Of a DNA stretch of 5,151 bases, positions 1 through 4,496 are shown in pieces; position 1 is the stretch's first letter; each line of letters starts with the position of its first letter. Made by a program: the position numbers and the translations under genes. Below the pieces are notes generated by a model, which had not been told where the DNA came from, did no database searches, and saw only the letters and a program-made list of their open reading frames with translations. Source of the stretch: Deltaproteobacteria bacterium (GTDB taxonomy: Bacteria; Desulfobacterota; DSM-4660; Desulfatiglandales; HGW-15); assembly GCA_020342025.1 (NCBI GenBank), contig CP070840.1:757068-762218 (forward strand), given 5' to 3'.

Positions 1-194
1 AATATATAAGAAGTCAAGCTAAGTATATGGCCCACGACCCACAAAATAGGTGCTTGGTGGGCGACAGGGTGAGGATTATTGAAACGCGACCCATCAGCAA
101 AAAGAAGAGATGGCAGGTCCTAGAGGTCCTTGAGAGGAGTGCGATCCAGGAATCAGGGGAGGAGGACACCATTTCATTGGAGCAAGAGAAGTGA
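1..194 (+). CDS. rpsQ: 30S ribosomal protein S17 (3' part, start outside window)
   Basis: This is the C-terminal 63 residues of S17, a primary 16S rRNA-binding protein of the 30S subunit with an OB fold. The reading frame begins at base 3 and ends with TGA at 192-194. The family core is clear: a KYMAHDPQN stretch, then [19 protein letters not shown], which matches the usual 'aHD..n...GD.V.I.E.RP.SK.KrW' region, followed by a VLEVLE strand. After that comes an acidic tail of about 18 residues ([18 protein letters not shown]), whereas most S17 proteins stop near the VLE segment. The stop overlaps the rplN GTG start as GTGA, so the two genes are probably translationally coupled. The gene lies last in the S10 part of the cluster, as in most bacteria. 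The 5' end is cut off by the window edge; nothing suggests a broken gene. Confidence 0.95.
   Translation, partial: YIRSQAKYMAHDPQNRCLVGDRVRIIETRPISKKKRWQVLEVLERSAIQESGEEDTISLEQEK
179..182 (+). promoter_or_regulatory. Ribosome binding site of rplN, inside rpsQ
   Basis: GGAG lies 8 bases before the GTG at 191 and sits within the last codons of rpsQ. It supports the GTG start and the 4-base overlap with the rpsQ stop codon. Confidence 0.75.
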
Positions 195-559
195 TACAGG
201 CCCAAACGAAACTGCATGTGGCGGATAATTCGGGCGCAAAATTGCTCTTGTGTATCAAAGTGCTGGGCGGATCAAGGAGAAGATACGCCAGCGTAGGTGA
301 TGTGGTGGTCGTGACGGTGAAAGAGGCGATGCCCAATTCCAAGGTGAAGAAGGGCGATGTGATGAGGGCCGTGGTTGTTCGGACAGCAAAAGAGATTCCC
401 AGAGCGGATGGTTCCTATATCAAATTCGATGATAATTCAGCGGTCCTTATCAACCAGCAGAATGAGCCCATTGGGACCAGGATATTCGGCCCCGTGGCGA
501 GGGAACTAAGGGCAAAAAGATTTATGAAGATCATCTCACTGGCCCCTGAAGTACTTTAA
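191..559 (+). CDS. rplN: 50S ribosomal protein L14
   Basis: L14 (uL14) is a 23S rRNA-binding protein at the subunit interface, where it contacts L19 and 16S rRNA (family knowledge). The product has 122 residues, the usual bacterial length, and is well conserved from end to end. It opens [17 protein letters not shown], has the [19 protein letters not shown] region near residues 28-46, and carries the L14 signature around residues 60-87 ([26 protein letters not shown]). It ends in the typical [13 protein letters not shown] and [11 protein letters not shown]. The start is GTG, chosen because ATAQAG-free homology begins exactly there (V/M-I-Q) and because GGAG precedes it by 8 bases. The gene overlaps rpsQ by four bases. 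Its TAA stop (557-559) overlaps the left edge of a palindromic repeat that begins at 558; the protein's C-terminus is normal, so the repeat has not altered it. Confidence 0.98.
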   Translation: MIQAQTKLHVADNSGAKLLLCIKVLGGSRRRYASVGDVVVVTVKEAMPNSKVKKGDVMRAVVVRTAKEIPRADGSYIKFDDNSAVLINQQNEPIGTRIFGPVARELRAKRFMKIISLAPEVL

Positions 560-603
560 ATCCCCCCTGACCCCCCTTTACTAAAGGGGGGAAGAGGAGA
601 TTT
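558..603 (+). repeat. 46-base palindromic intergenic repeat (REP/MITE-like) between rplN and rplX
   Basis: The core is a perfect inverted repeat. CCCCCCTTTA (571-580) and TAAAGGGGGG (582-591) flank a single C. The symmetry continues outward imperfectly: the left flank AAATCCCCCCTGA (558-570) is mirrored by the right flank AAGAGGAGATTT (592-603), with AAATC at one end and GATTT at the other. As RNA it would form a very stable hairpin, with a 9-bp C6T3/A3G6 stem and a three-base loop. There is no T-run after it, so it does not look like an intrinsic terminator. A second C6 tract (562-567) could also pair with the G6 tract, giving alternative folds. It fills 46 of the roughly 60 bases between the two genes, from the rplN stop to just before the rplX ribosome binding site (GGGAG at 606-610). 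I recall similar C-rich/G-rich palindromes dispersed in deltaproteobacterial and other genomes. The window holds only one copy, so family membership is inferred. Confidence 0.8.
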
Positions 604-617
604 CTGGGAGCAGGCGA

Positions 618-947
618 ATGCAAAAAAAGCATCCAATGATTAGAAAGAACGACAAGGTCATAGTCCTTGTTGGCAAAGAAAAGGGCAAAATTGGATCGGT
701 CCTCAAAGTGGAGGCAGAAAAAGGTCGCGTTATTGTGGAAAAGTTGAACATGGTGAAGAGACACACAAGAGCCGGAGGGAAGAGTGCCCAGGGGGGCATC
801 ATAGAAAAAGAGGCCTCTATCCACATGTCTAATATCATGTTGGTGTGCAATAAGTGTGCAGAACCCACGAGGGTCGGTAAACAGATCCTGGAGGATGGTT
901 CCAGGGTACGAGCGTGCAAAAAGTGTGGGGAGCTATTGGATAGCTAA
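618..947 (+). CDS. rplX: 50S ribosomal protein L24, zinc-ribbon form
   Basis: L24 (uL24) is an early assembly initiator that binds domain I of 23S rRNA and sits near the polypeptide exit tunnel (family knowledge). The product has 109 residues. A KOW-type segment spans residues 8-35 ([20 protein letters not shown]), followed by the typical [13 protein letters not shown] and [17 protein letters not shown]. The C-terminal part has four cysteines, C77 and C80 (VCNKC) and C100 and C103 (ACKKC), spaced like a zinc ribbon and separated by [17 protein letters not shown]. Many, but not all, bacterial L24 proteins keep these cysteines. ATG 618 is preferred to the in-frame ATG at 636 because GGGAG (606-610) lies 7 bases before 618 and no such site precedes 636; this leaves a six-residue lead MQKKHP before the usual M-I-R-K beginning. 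The stop is TAA at 945-947. Confidence 0.97.
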   Translation: MQKKHPMIRKNDKVIVLVGKEKGKIGSVLKVEAEKGRVIVEKLNMVKRHTRAGGKSAQGGIIEKEASIHMSNIMLVCNKCAEPTRVGKQILEDGSRVRACKKCGELLDS

Positions 948-962
948 ATGGGCTGAGCTGTC

Positions 963-969
963 GGAGGAG
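963..969 (+). promoter_or_regulatory. Strong ribosome binding site deciding the rplE TTG start
   Basis: GGAGGAG lies 6 bases before TTG 976. It is the only good Shine-Dalgarno match near the L5 N-terminus. It rules out the longer reading that starts at ATG 856 inside rplX, which would add 40 residues with no L5 resemblance. Confidence 0.85.
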
Positions 970-975
970 AGAAGG

Positions 976-1515
976 TTGTCCCGACTAAAAGAGAAATATG
1001 AGAAGGAAGTTATACCCGCCATGATGAAGGAGTTCGGCTACAAAAGCATCATGGCAGTCCCGCGCGTTGAGAAAGTGGTATTGAATATGGGGCTAGGAGA
1101 GGCGATCTTCAATATAAAAGTGCTTGATAAAGGCGTGGAGGAATTGACGCTTATCGCTGGCCAAAAAGCCGTAATCACAAAGGCAAAGAGATCCATCGCT
1201 GGGTTTAAACTTCGACAGGGGATGCCCATCGGGTGTACCGTGACACTGCGACGGAGCAGGATGTATGATTTTCTGGATAAACTCTTCAATGTGGCTCTCC
1301 CGCGTGTAAGGGATTTCAGGGGGTTGTCCGACAAAATCTTTGATGGACGTGCCAACTGCACCATAGGGATGAAAGAGCAGATTATTTTCCCTGAAATCGA
1401 CTACGATAATATTGATAAGATAAAAGGATTAAACGTCTCCATCATCACAACGGCCAAAACGGATCCGGAGGGTTTCTTTTTACTAAAATTCTTGGGCATG
1501 CCCTTTAGAAGCTGA
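976..1515 (+). CDS. rplE: 50S ribosomal protein L5
   Basis: L5 (uL5) binds 5S rRNA together with L18, forms part of the central protuberance, and contacts P-site tRNA and S13 (family knowledge). With the TTG start the product is 179 residues, the standard length, and begins [20 protein letters not shown] as in relatives. The family signature falls near residues 57-74 ([18 protein letters not shown]), followed by [20 protein letters not shown], then [20 protein letters not shown] (about residues 110-129), [13 protein letters not shown] and a C-terminal [10 protein letters not shown] small oddity is GRANC where most L5 proteins have GRGNY or GRGNF. An in-frame extension back to 856 exists but lies inside rplX and has no homology. 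The 28-base gap after rplX contains the Shine-Dalgarno site. In E. coli, S8 represses the spc mRNA at the start of this gene; I could not verify an equivalent structure here. Confidence 0.97.
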   Translation: MSRLKEKYEKEVIPAMMKEFGYKSIMAVPRVEKVVLNMGLGEAIFNIKVLDKGVEELTLIAGQKAVITKAKRSIAGFKLRQGMPIGCTVTLRRSRMYDFLDKLFNVALPRVRDFRGLSDKIFDGRANCTIGMKEQIIFPEIDYDNIDKIKGLNVSIITTAKTDPEGFFLLKFLGMPFRS

Positions 1516-1528
1516 TCGGGAGGATACG

Positions 1529-1714
1529 GTGGCAAAAAAATCCCTTATTATAAAAGCGAATAGAAAACCGAAATTTTCCGCGCGTGAATATAATAGGTGT
1601 CCCATATGTGGAAGATCGAGGGCCTTTTTAAGAAAGTTCGGCCTTTGCCGTATATGTTTTCGGACCATGGCTTTGAGGGGAGAAATACCAGGAGTAATTA
1701 AGTCCAGCTGGTAG
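1529..1714 (+). CDS. rpsN: 30S ribosomal protein S14, zinc-binding (type Z)
   Basis: S14 (uS14) is a late-assembling protein of the 30S head, next to S3 and S10 (family knowledge). The product has 61 residues, which is the short zinc form; the zinc-free form has about 90-100. Four cysteines are in place: C24 and C27 (CPIC) and C40 and C43 (CRIC), the expected C-X2-C...C-X2-C zinc site. The segments [39 protein letters not shown] and [18 protein letters not shown] are typical throughout. The start is GTG at 1529, preceded by GGGAGG at 1518-1523, five bases away. It begins 13 bases after rplE and ends 29 bases before rpsH, the usual position between L5 and S8. Some authors name zinc S14 genes rpsZ or rpsN1. 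Confidence 0.97.
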   Translation: MAKKSLIIKANRKPKFSAREYNRCPICGRSRAFLRKFGLCRICFRTMALRGEIPGVIKSSW

Positions 1715-1743
1715 AAGGAATTATCAGCAGAGGAGCAGAACAG

Positions 1744-2142
1744 ATGGCTATGACTGATCCCATTGGCGATATGCTAACCAGGATAAGAAACGCAATGATG
1801 GCATCCTATGACACCGTGGATATTCCCAGTTCCAGACTGAAATTGAGTATCGCCAAGGTATTAAAATCAGAAGGTTTTATAAAAAACTACAGAATGGTAG
1901 AAGAGGGTGCTAGAGGGACCATTAGGATCTTTTTGAAATATGACGAAAAAGGCCTCCCCGTCATCGGTGGCCTCAAAAGGGTGAGCAAGCCCAGCCGCAG
2001 GTCTTATACCAAGAGGGATAAGATTCCCAAGGTCTTAGGGGGGTTGGGCGTTAACATCCTTTCCACGTCAAAGGGAGTAATGACGGATAGAGAGGCCAGA
2101 AAATTGGGTGTTGGCGGAGAAGTCCTCTGTGCTGTTTGGTAG
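1744..2142 (+). CDS. rpsH: 30S ribosomal protein S8
   Basis: S8 (uS8) is a primary 16S rRNA-binding protein that organises the central domain of the 30S subunit. In E. coli it is also the translational repressor of the spc operon (family knowledge). The product has 132 residues, a standard length. The N-terminal domain is clear ([15 protein letters not shown] near residues 3-17, then [20 protein letters not shown]). The C-terminal domain holds the S8 signature near residues 100-126 ([20 protein letters not shown]) and ends CAVW. ATG 1744 is chosen over the in-frame ATG at 1750 because AGGAG (1731-1735) lies 8 bases before 1744. Whether this S8 regulates its own transcript cannot be read from the sequence. 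Confidence 0.98.
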   Translation: MAMTDPIGDMLTRIRNAMMASYDTVDIPSSRLKLSIAKVLKSEGFIKNYRMVEEGARGTIRIFLKYDEKGLPVIGGLKRVSKPSRRSYTKRDKIPKVLGGLGVNILSTSKGVMTDREARKLGVGGEVLCAVW

Positions 2143-2192
2143 ATTCTGATGCGGAATTTATTTTAGAACAGATCCCACAACGATTTTGCGAC

Positions 2193-2198
2193 AGGAGG
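2193..2198 (+). promoter_or_regulatory. Ribosome binding site deciding the rplF start
   Basis: A full AGGAGG lies 8 bases before ATG 2207, which begins MSRVGQKPI, the expected L6 N-terminus. The in-frame TTG at 2186 lies upstream of this site and would add seven non-conserved residues, so it is not the start. Confidence 0.85.
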
Positions 2199-2206
2199 CG
2201 AGGGGG

Positions 2207-2746
2207 ATGTCACGGGTAGGCCAAAAGCCTATATCGTTATCGAAAGAAGTTGAAATCCACCTGAGGGACGATCTTTTGACCGTCAAGGGACCAAAAGGTG
2301 AGCTCAGACGCAAGATTCATCCCAAGGTTGCTATCCTCACCGAGAACGATCAGATTGTGGTCTCGATAAAGGATGGGGACAAAGGATCTAAGGCCCTTCA
2401 TGGACTCTTTCGGGCCCTGATAGCCAACATGGTCACTGGGGTGACCCAAGGTTTTGAAAGGACTTTGGAAATCGTCGGTGTTGGATACCGGGCGGAACTA
2501 TCTGGAAAGCGGGCCACTTTTCACTTGGGATATGCCCATCCCGTAACCCTAGATTTACCAGAGGGTATTGATGCCAGGGTGGAAAAGACCAAGATAACGC
2601 TGAGTGGAATAGATAAGGAGCTTTTGGGAAGGACGGCCGCCAAGATCCGCAGCCTAAGAGAACCTGAGCCCTATAAAGGCAAAGGGATCAGGTATGAAGG
2701 CGAGACTATACGACGGAAGGCAGGGAAGACAGGGGCTAGCAGTTAG
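2207..2746 (+). CDS. rplF: 50S ribosomal protein L6
   Basis: L6 (uL6) binds 23S rRNA near the sarcin-ricin loop and the GTPase-associated region, and is needed for late 50S assembly (family knowledge). The product has 179 residues, the usual length, and consists of two related RNA-binding-like domains. The first runs from MSRVGQKPISLSKEVEIHL with LLTVKGPKGELRR to about residue 80. The second begins near GFERTLEIVGVGYRAELSGK (residues 82-101). The L6 signature PEPYKGKGIRY is at residues 153-163, followed by EGETIRRKAGKTG. The start is ATG 2207, supported by AGGAGG at 2193-2198. The gap of 64 bases after rpsH is one of the longer ones in the cluster and, apart from the ribosome binding site, shows nothing I can name. 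Confidence 0.98.
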   Translation: MSRVGQKPISLSKEVEIHLRDDLLTVKGPKGELRRKIHPKVAILTENDQIVVSIKDGDKGSKALHGLFRALIANMVTGVTQGFERTLEIVGVGYRAELSGKRATFHLGYAHPVTLDLPEGIDARVEKTKITLSGIDKELLGRTAAKIRSLREPEPYKGKGIRYEGETIRRKAGKTGASS

Positions 2747-2800
2747 TCCACCTTACCCATAGAAACTGTAAACGCATGTGCACGCATTAAGGTTACGATC

Positions 2801-3169
2801 ATGGCAGCCATAAACAAAAGAGAGGCGAGACTGAGGAGAAAGAAGAGGGTAAGAAAGAAGATTGGAGGGACACGGGAGGTTCCTAGACTGTCCGTGTTCA
2901 AGAGTTCGAAGCATATTTACGCACAGGTTATTGACGACATATCTGCAAAAACCCTTGTTGATGCCTCTTCTCTTTCAAAAGACCTGCGGACGCAGATTCA
3001 AGGCAAGGGAGGCAATAGGAAAGGGGCTGCGATTGTTGGGGAACAGATTGCAAAGAGAGCCTTAGAAAAGGGGATTAGTAAGGTTGTATTCGATAGAAGC
3101 GGTTTCTTGTATCATGGTCGAATAAAGGTCTTTGCAGAAGCCGCCCGGGAGCACGGCCTGAAGTTTTGA
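2801..3169 (+). CDS. rplR: 50S ribosomal protein L18
   Basis: L18 (uL18) binds 5S rRNA with L5 and attaches it to the 50S central protuberance (family knowledge). The product has 122 residues, a normal length. It has the expected very basic N-terminus ([19 protein letters not shown]), then [20 protein letters not shown] (about residues 27-46), [20 protein letters not shown] in the middle, and the hallmark C-terminus [20 protein letters not shown] with REHGLKF at the end. The start is ATG 2801. Its ribosome binding site is weak compared with neighbours (TAAGG at 2788-2792, 8 bases upstream). The 54-base gap after rplF holds two ACGCAT copies (2772-2777 and 2782-2787) that I consider chance. 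Confidence 0.97.
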   Translation: MAAINKREARLRRKKRVRKKIGGTREVPRLSVFKSSKHIYAQVIDDISAKTLVDASSLSKDLRTQIQGKGGNRKGAAIVGEQIAKRALEKGISKVVFDRSGFLYHGRIKVFAEAAREHGLKF

Positions 3170-3175
3170 GCCTAT

Positions 3176-3199
3176 CCAATGTGGGTAAAATTACATTGG
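3176..3199 (+). repeat. Short inverted repeat in the rplR-rpsE gap
   Basis: CCAATGT (3176-3182) and ACATTGG (3193-3199) are perfect reverse complements around a 10-base A-rich loop. The gap between the two genes is 66 bases, the longest in the cluster. The stem is only 7 bp and has no T-run after it, so it is not a terminator. It may be a weak mRNA hairpin or chance. Confidence 0.35.
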
Positions 3200-3223
3200 T
3201 ATCTTGAAAACAAAGAAATTTAA

Positions 3224-3228
3224 GGGAG
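3224..3228 (+). promoter_or_regulatory. Ribosome binding site deciding the rpsE TTG start
   Basis: GGGAG lies 7 bases before TTG 3236. The next in-frame ATG falls inside the conserved S5 core (the M of GDGKGM), so this site and the TTG define the start. Confidence 0.8.
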
Positions 3229-3235
3229 AGCTGTA

Positions 3236-3733
3236 TTGTTTAAAGAAGAGGATGAAGCGCAGTTTATCGAGAAAGTCGTGCACATCAACCGTGTGGCTAA
3301 AGTGGTTAAGGGAGGCCGTCGCTTCAGTTTTAGTGCCATTGTCATCGTGGGTGATGGTAAAGGTATGGTGGGGAGCGGGCTTGGAAAGGCGAACGAGGTT
3401 CCAGAGGCCATAAGGAAGGGCATCGACAAGGCCAAGAAAGATATGGGCGTTGTTCCTATAGTGGATGGCACTATACCTCATGAGGTGATTGGTAAGTGGG
3501 GGGCAGGAAGCGTGCTCCTAAAACCAGCACGCGCAGGAACGGGTGTCATTGCAGGGGGTGCCGTTAGAGCCGTCTTGGAAGCCGCAGGAATCCAGAACAT
3601 CTTGACCAAGTGTTTGGGCTCCCATAATCCACACAATCTGGTAAGAGCCACTGTTACAGGGCTACAGTCCCTGAAGAGCCCGGATGAATTCGCTCGCCGC
3701 AGAGGCAAGACGGTCGAGGAACTGATGCAGTAG
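3236..3733 (+). CDS. rpsE: 30S ribosomal protein S5
   Basis: S5 (uS5) lies at the mRNA entry side of the 30S subunit and affects decoding accuracy and mRNA unwinding (family knowledge). The product has 165 residues, close to the usual 160-170. The N-terminal dsRBD-like domain begins [19 protein letters not shown], and the S5 signature covers about residues 27-58 ([19 protein letters not shown], then [14 protein letters not shown]). The C-terminal domain shows [39 protein letters not shown], and [20 protein letters not shown]. The start is TTG, preceded by GGGAG. Nothing in the conserved blocks looks damaged. The gene stands between rplR and rpmD, its standard place in the spc order. Confidence 0.97.
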   Translation: MFKEEDEAQFIEKVVHINRVAKVVKGGRRFSFSAIVIVGDGKGMVGSGLGKANEVPEAIRKGIDKAKKDMGVVPIVDGTIPHEVIGKWGAGSVLLKPARAGTGVIAGGAVRAVLEAAGIQNILTKCLGSHNPHNLVRATVTGLQSLKSPDEFARRRGKTVEELMQ

Positions 3734-3764
3734 ATTTTCCATCGGATCAAGTAGAGTTGAGACC

Positions 3765-3944
3765 ATGGCTGAAATGATAAAAGTGACCCTGCTCAAGAGT
3801 GGAATAGGCAGGGATAAAAAAATACGTGAGACGTTGAGGGGGCTTGGTCTAACAAAGCTGAACAGGACAGTCACCCTTAAGAATACGCCGGCCATAAGGG
3901 GAATGATCAATAAGATCTCTTTCATGGTTCGGGTAGAGGTTTGA
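3765..3944 (+). CDS. rpmD: 50S ribosomal protein L30
   Basis: L30 (uL30) is a small 23S rRNA-binding protein of the large subunit. The product has 59 residues, exactly the size expected for bacterial L30. It reads [20 protein letters not shown], then [20 protein letters not shown], then [19 protein letters not shown]. The family hallmarks are the first strand ([11 protein letters not shown]), the [13 protein letters not shown] helix-strand segment, and the closing ATG-rich '[15 protein letters not shown]' strand region. The start is ATG 3765, 31 bases after rpsE. The ribosome binding site is weak (GAG at 3754-3756, 8 bases upstream). The TGA stop is 3942-3944, 17 bases before rplO. L30 is absent from some bacteria, so its presence between rpsE and rplO is informative. 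An in-frame ATG at 3774 is possible but less favoured. Confidence 0.95.
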   Translation: MAEMIKVTLLKSGIGRDKKIRETLRGLGLTKLNRTVTLKNTPAIRGMINKISFMVRVEV

Positions 3945-3947
3945 GTG

Positions 3948-3953
3948 AAGGGG
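3948..3953 (+). promoter_or_regulatory. Ribosome binding site deciding the rplO start
   Basis: AAGGGG lies 8 bases before ATG 3962, which begins MKVHDLSP, the standard L15 N-terminus. The in-frame TTG at 3941, which overlaps the rpmD stop, would add seven non-conserved residues and lies upstream of this site. Confidence 0.75.
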
Positions 3954-3961
3954 AAACGCTT

Positions 3962-4402
3962 ATGAAAGTCCACGATCTTTCCCCGTTGGAAGGTGCGAGG
4001 AGAAACCGAAAGAGGGTCGGTAGGGGGCCGGGCTCAGGCCATGGAAAAACGTCCTGCCGCGGACATAAAGGGCAAAAGTCTCGCTCTGGGGGAGGTGTAC
4101 GCCCCGGTTTCGAAGGCGGGCAGATGCCTCTTCAGAGGCGGCTTCCCAAGCGAGGGTTTACCAATATTTTCAAAAAGCATTATGTCCTGATCAATGTGAG
4201 AGACCTGGAAAGATTTGCTCCAAACGCTGATCTGGACACGGAAGCCCTAAGGAAAGAGGGCCTCGTGAAAAAGGTGAAAGATGGGGTTAAGCTCTTGGGG
4301 CAAGGAGAGATCTCACATCCTGTCACCATCAAGGTGCATAAGGTGAGCAAGACTGCAAAAGAGAAGATTGAGGCCGCTGGCGGCAAGGTGGAGATAATTT
4401 GA
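3962..4402 (+). CDS. rplO: 50S ribosomal protein L15
   Basis: L15 (uL15) is a late-assembling large-subunit protein with a long basic N-terminal extension that penetrates 23S rRNA (family knowledge). The product has 146 residues, a normal length. The N-terminal extension is textbook: [20 protein letters not shown], then [20 protein letters not shown], then [20 protein letters not shown] (about residues 45-64). The globular C-terminal domain contains [12 protein letters not shown], then [20 protein letters not shown] and the final [15 protein letters not shown] 3962 is supported by homology and AAGGGG; a TTG 21 bases upstream would overlap the rpmD stop as TTGA but is disfavoured. The gene sits just before secY, as in the classical spc order. 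Confidence 0.97.
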   Translation: MKVHDLSPLEGARRNRKRVGRGPGSGHGKTSCRGHKGQKSRSGGGVRPGFEGGQMPLQRRLPKRGFTNIFKKHYVLINVRDLERFAPNADLDTEALRKEGLVKKVKDGVKLLGQGEISHPVTIKVHKVSKTAKEKIEAAGGKVEII

Positions 4403-4496
4403 AAGATTCCTGTACCAAAAAACAGCAAGGGTGGAGATAGGTAGAATTGCTTGGCGGCTTTCAAAGTATTGGTAAGATTCCAGAACTAAAAAAGAG
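4403..4496 (+). repeat. Imperfect direct repeat flanking the secY start
   Basis: Bases 4403-4425 and 4474-4496 align without gaps at 19 of 23 positions: both begin AAGATTCC, share G.AC, then six A's and end AG. The copies are 71 bases apart, one just after the rplO stop and the other within secY codons 10-17. In one frame the first copy would read KIPVPKN, resembling SecY KIPELKK, but the spacing is not a multiple of three. It may be a remnant of a local duplication, or chance in A-rich sequence. Confidence 0.35.
4433..4441 (+). promoter_or_regulatory. Ribosome binding region of secY
   Basis: GGAGATAGG precedes TTG 4447. GGAG ends 10 bases before the start and the final AGG ends 5 bases before it, so the exact pairing register is unclear. 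An in-frame TAG at 4438-4440 excludes any start further upstream. Confidence 0.65.

Noticed and set aside
571..591. Intrinsic terminator between rplN and rplX
   Set aside because: The hairpin is strong, but it is followed by AAGAGGAG with no T-run, and the operon clearly continues downstream; an attenuator on the + strand is not supported.
856..975. An N-terminal extension of rplE from ATG 856
   Set aside because: It overlaps the rplX coding end, has no L5 similarity, and the Shine-Dalgarno site GGAGGAG at 963-969 points to TTG 976, which gives the standard 179 residues.
930..1000. S8 autoregulatory binding site near the rplE start, as in the E. coli spc mRNA
   Set aside because: I could not identify the S8-recognised helix by eye; a covariance or folding search would be needed, so it is not claimed.
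2772..2787. ACGCAT repeated twice around GTGCAC in the rplF-rplR gap
   Set aside because: The unit is only six bases, the possible hairpin has no usable loop, and there is no link to a known site.
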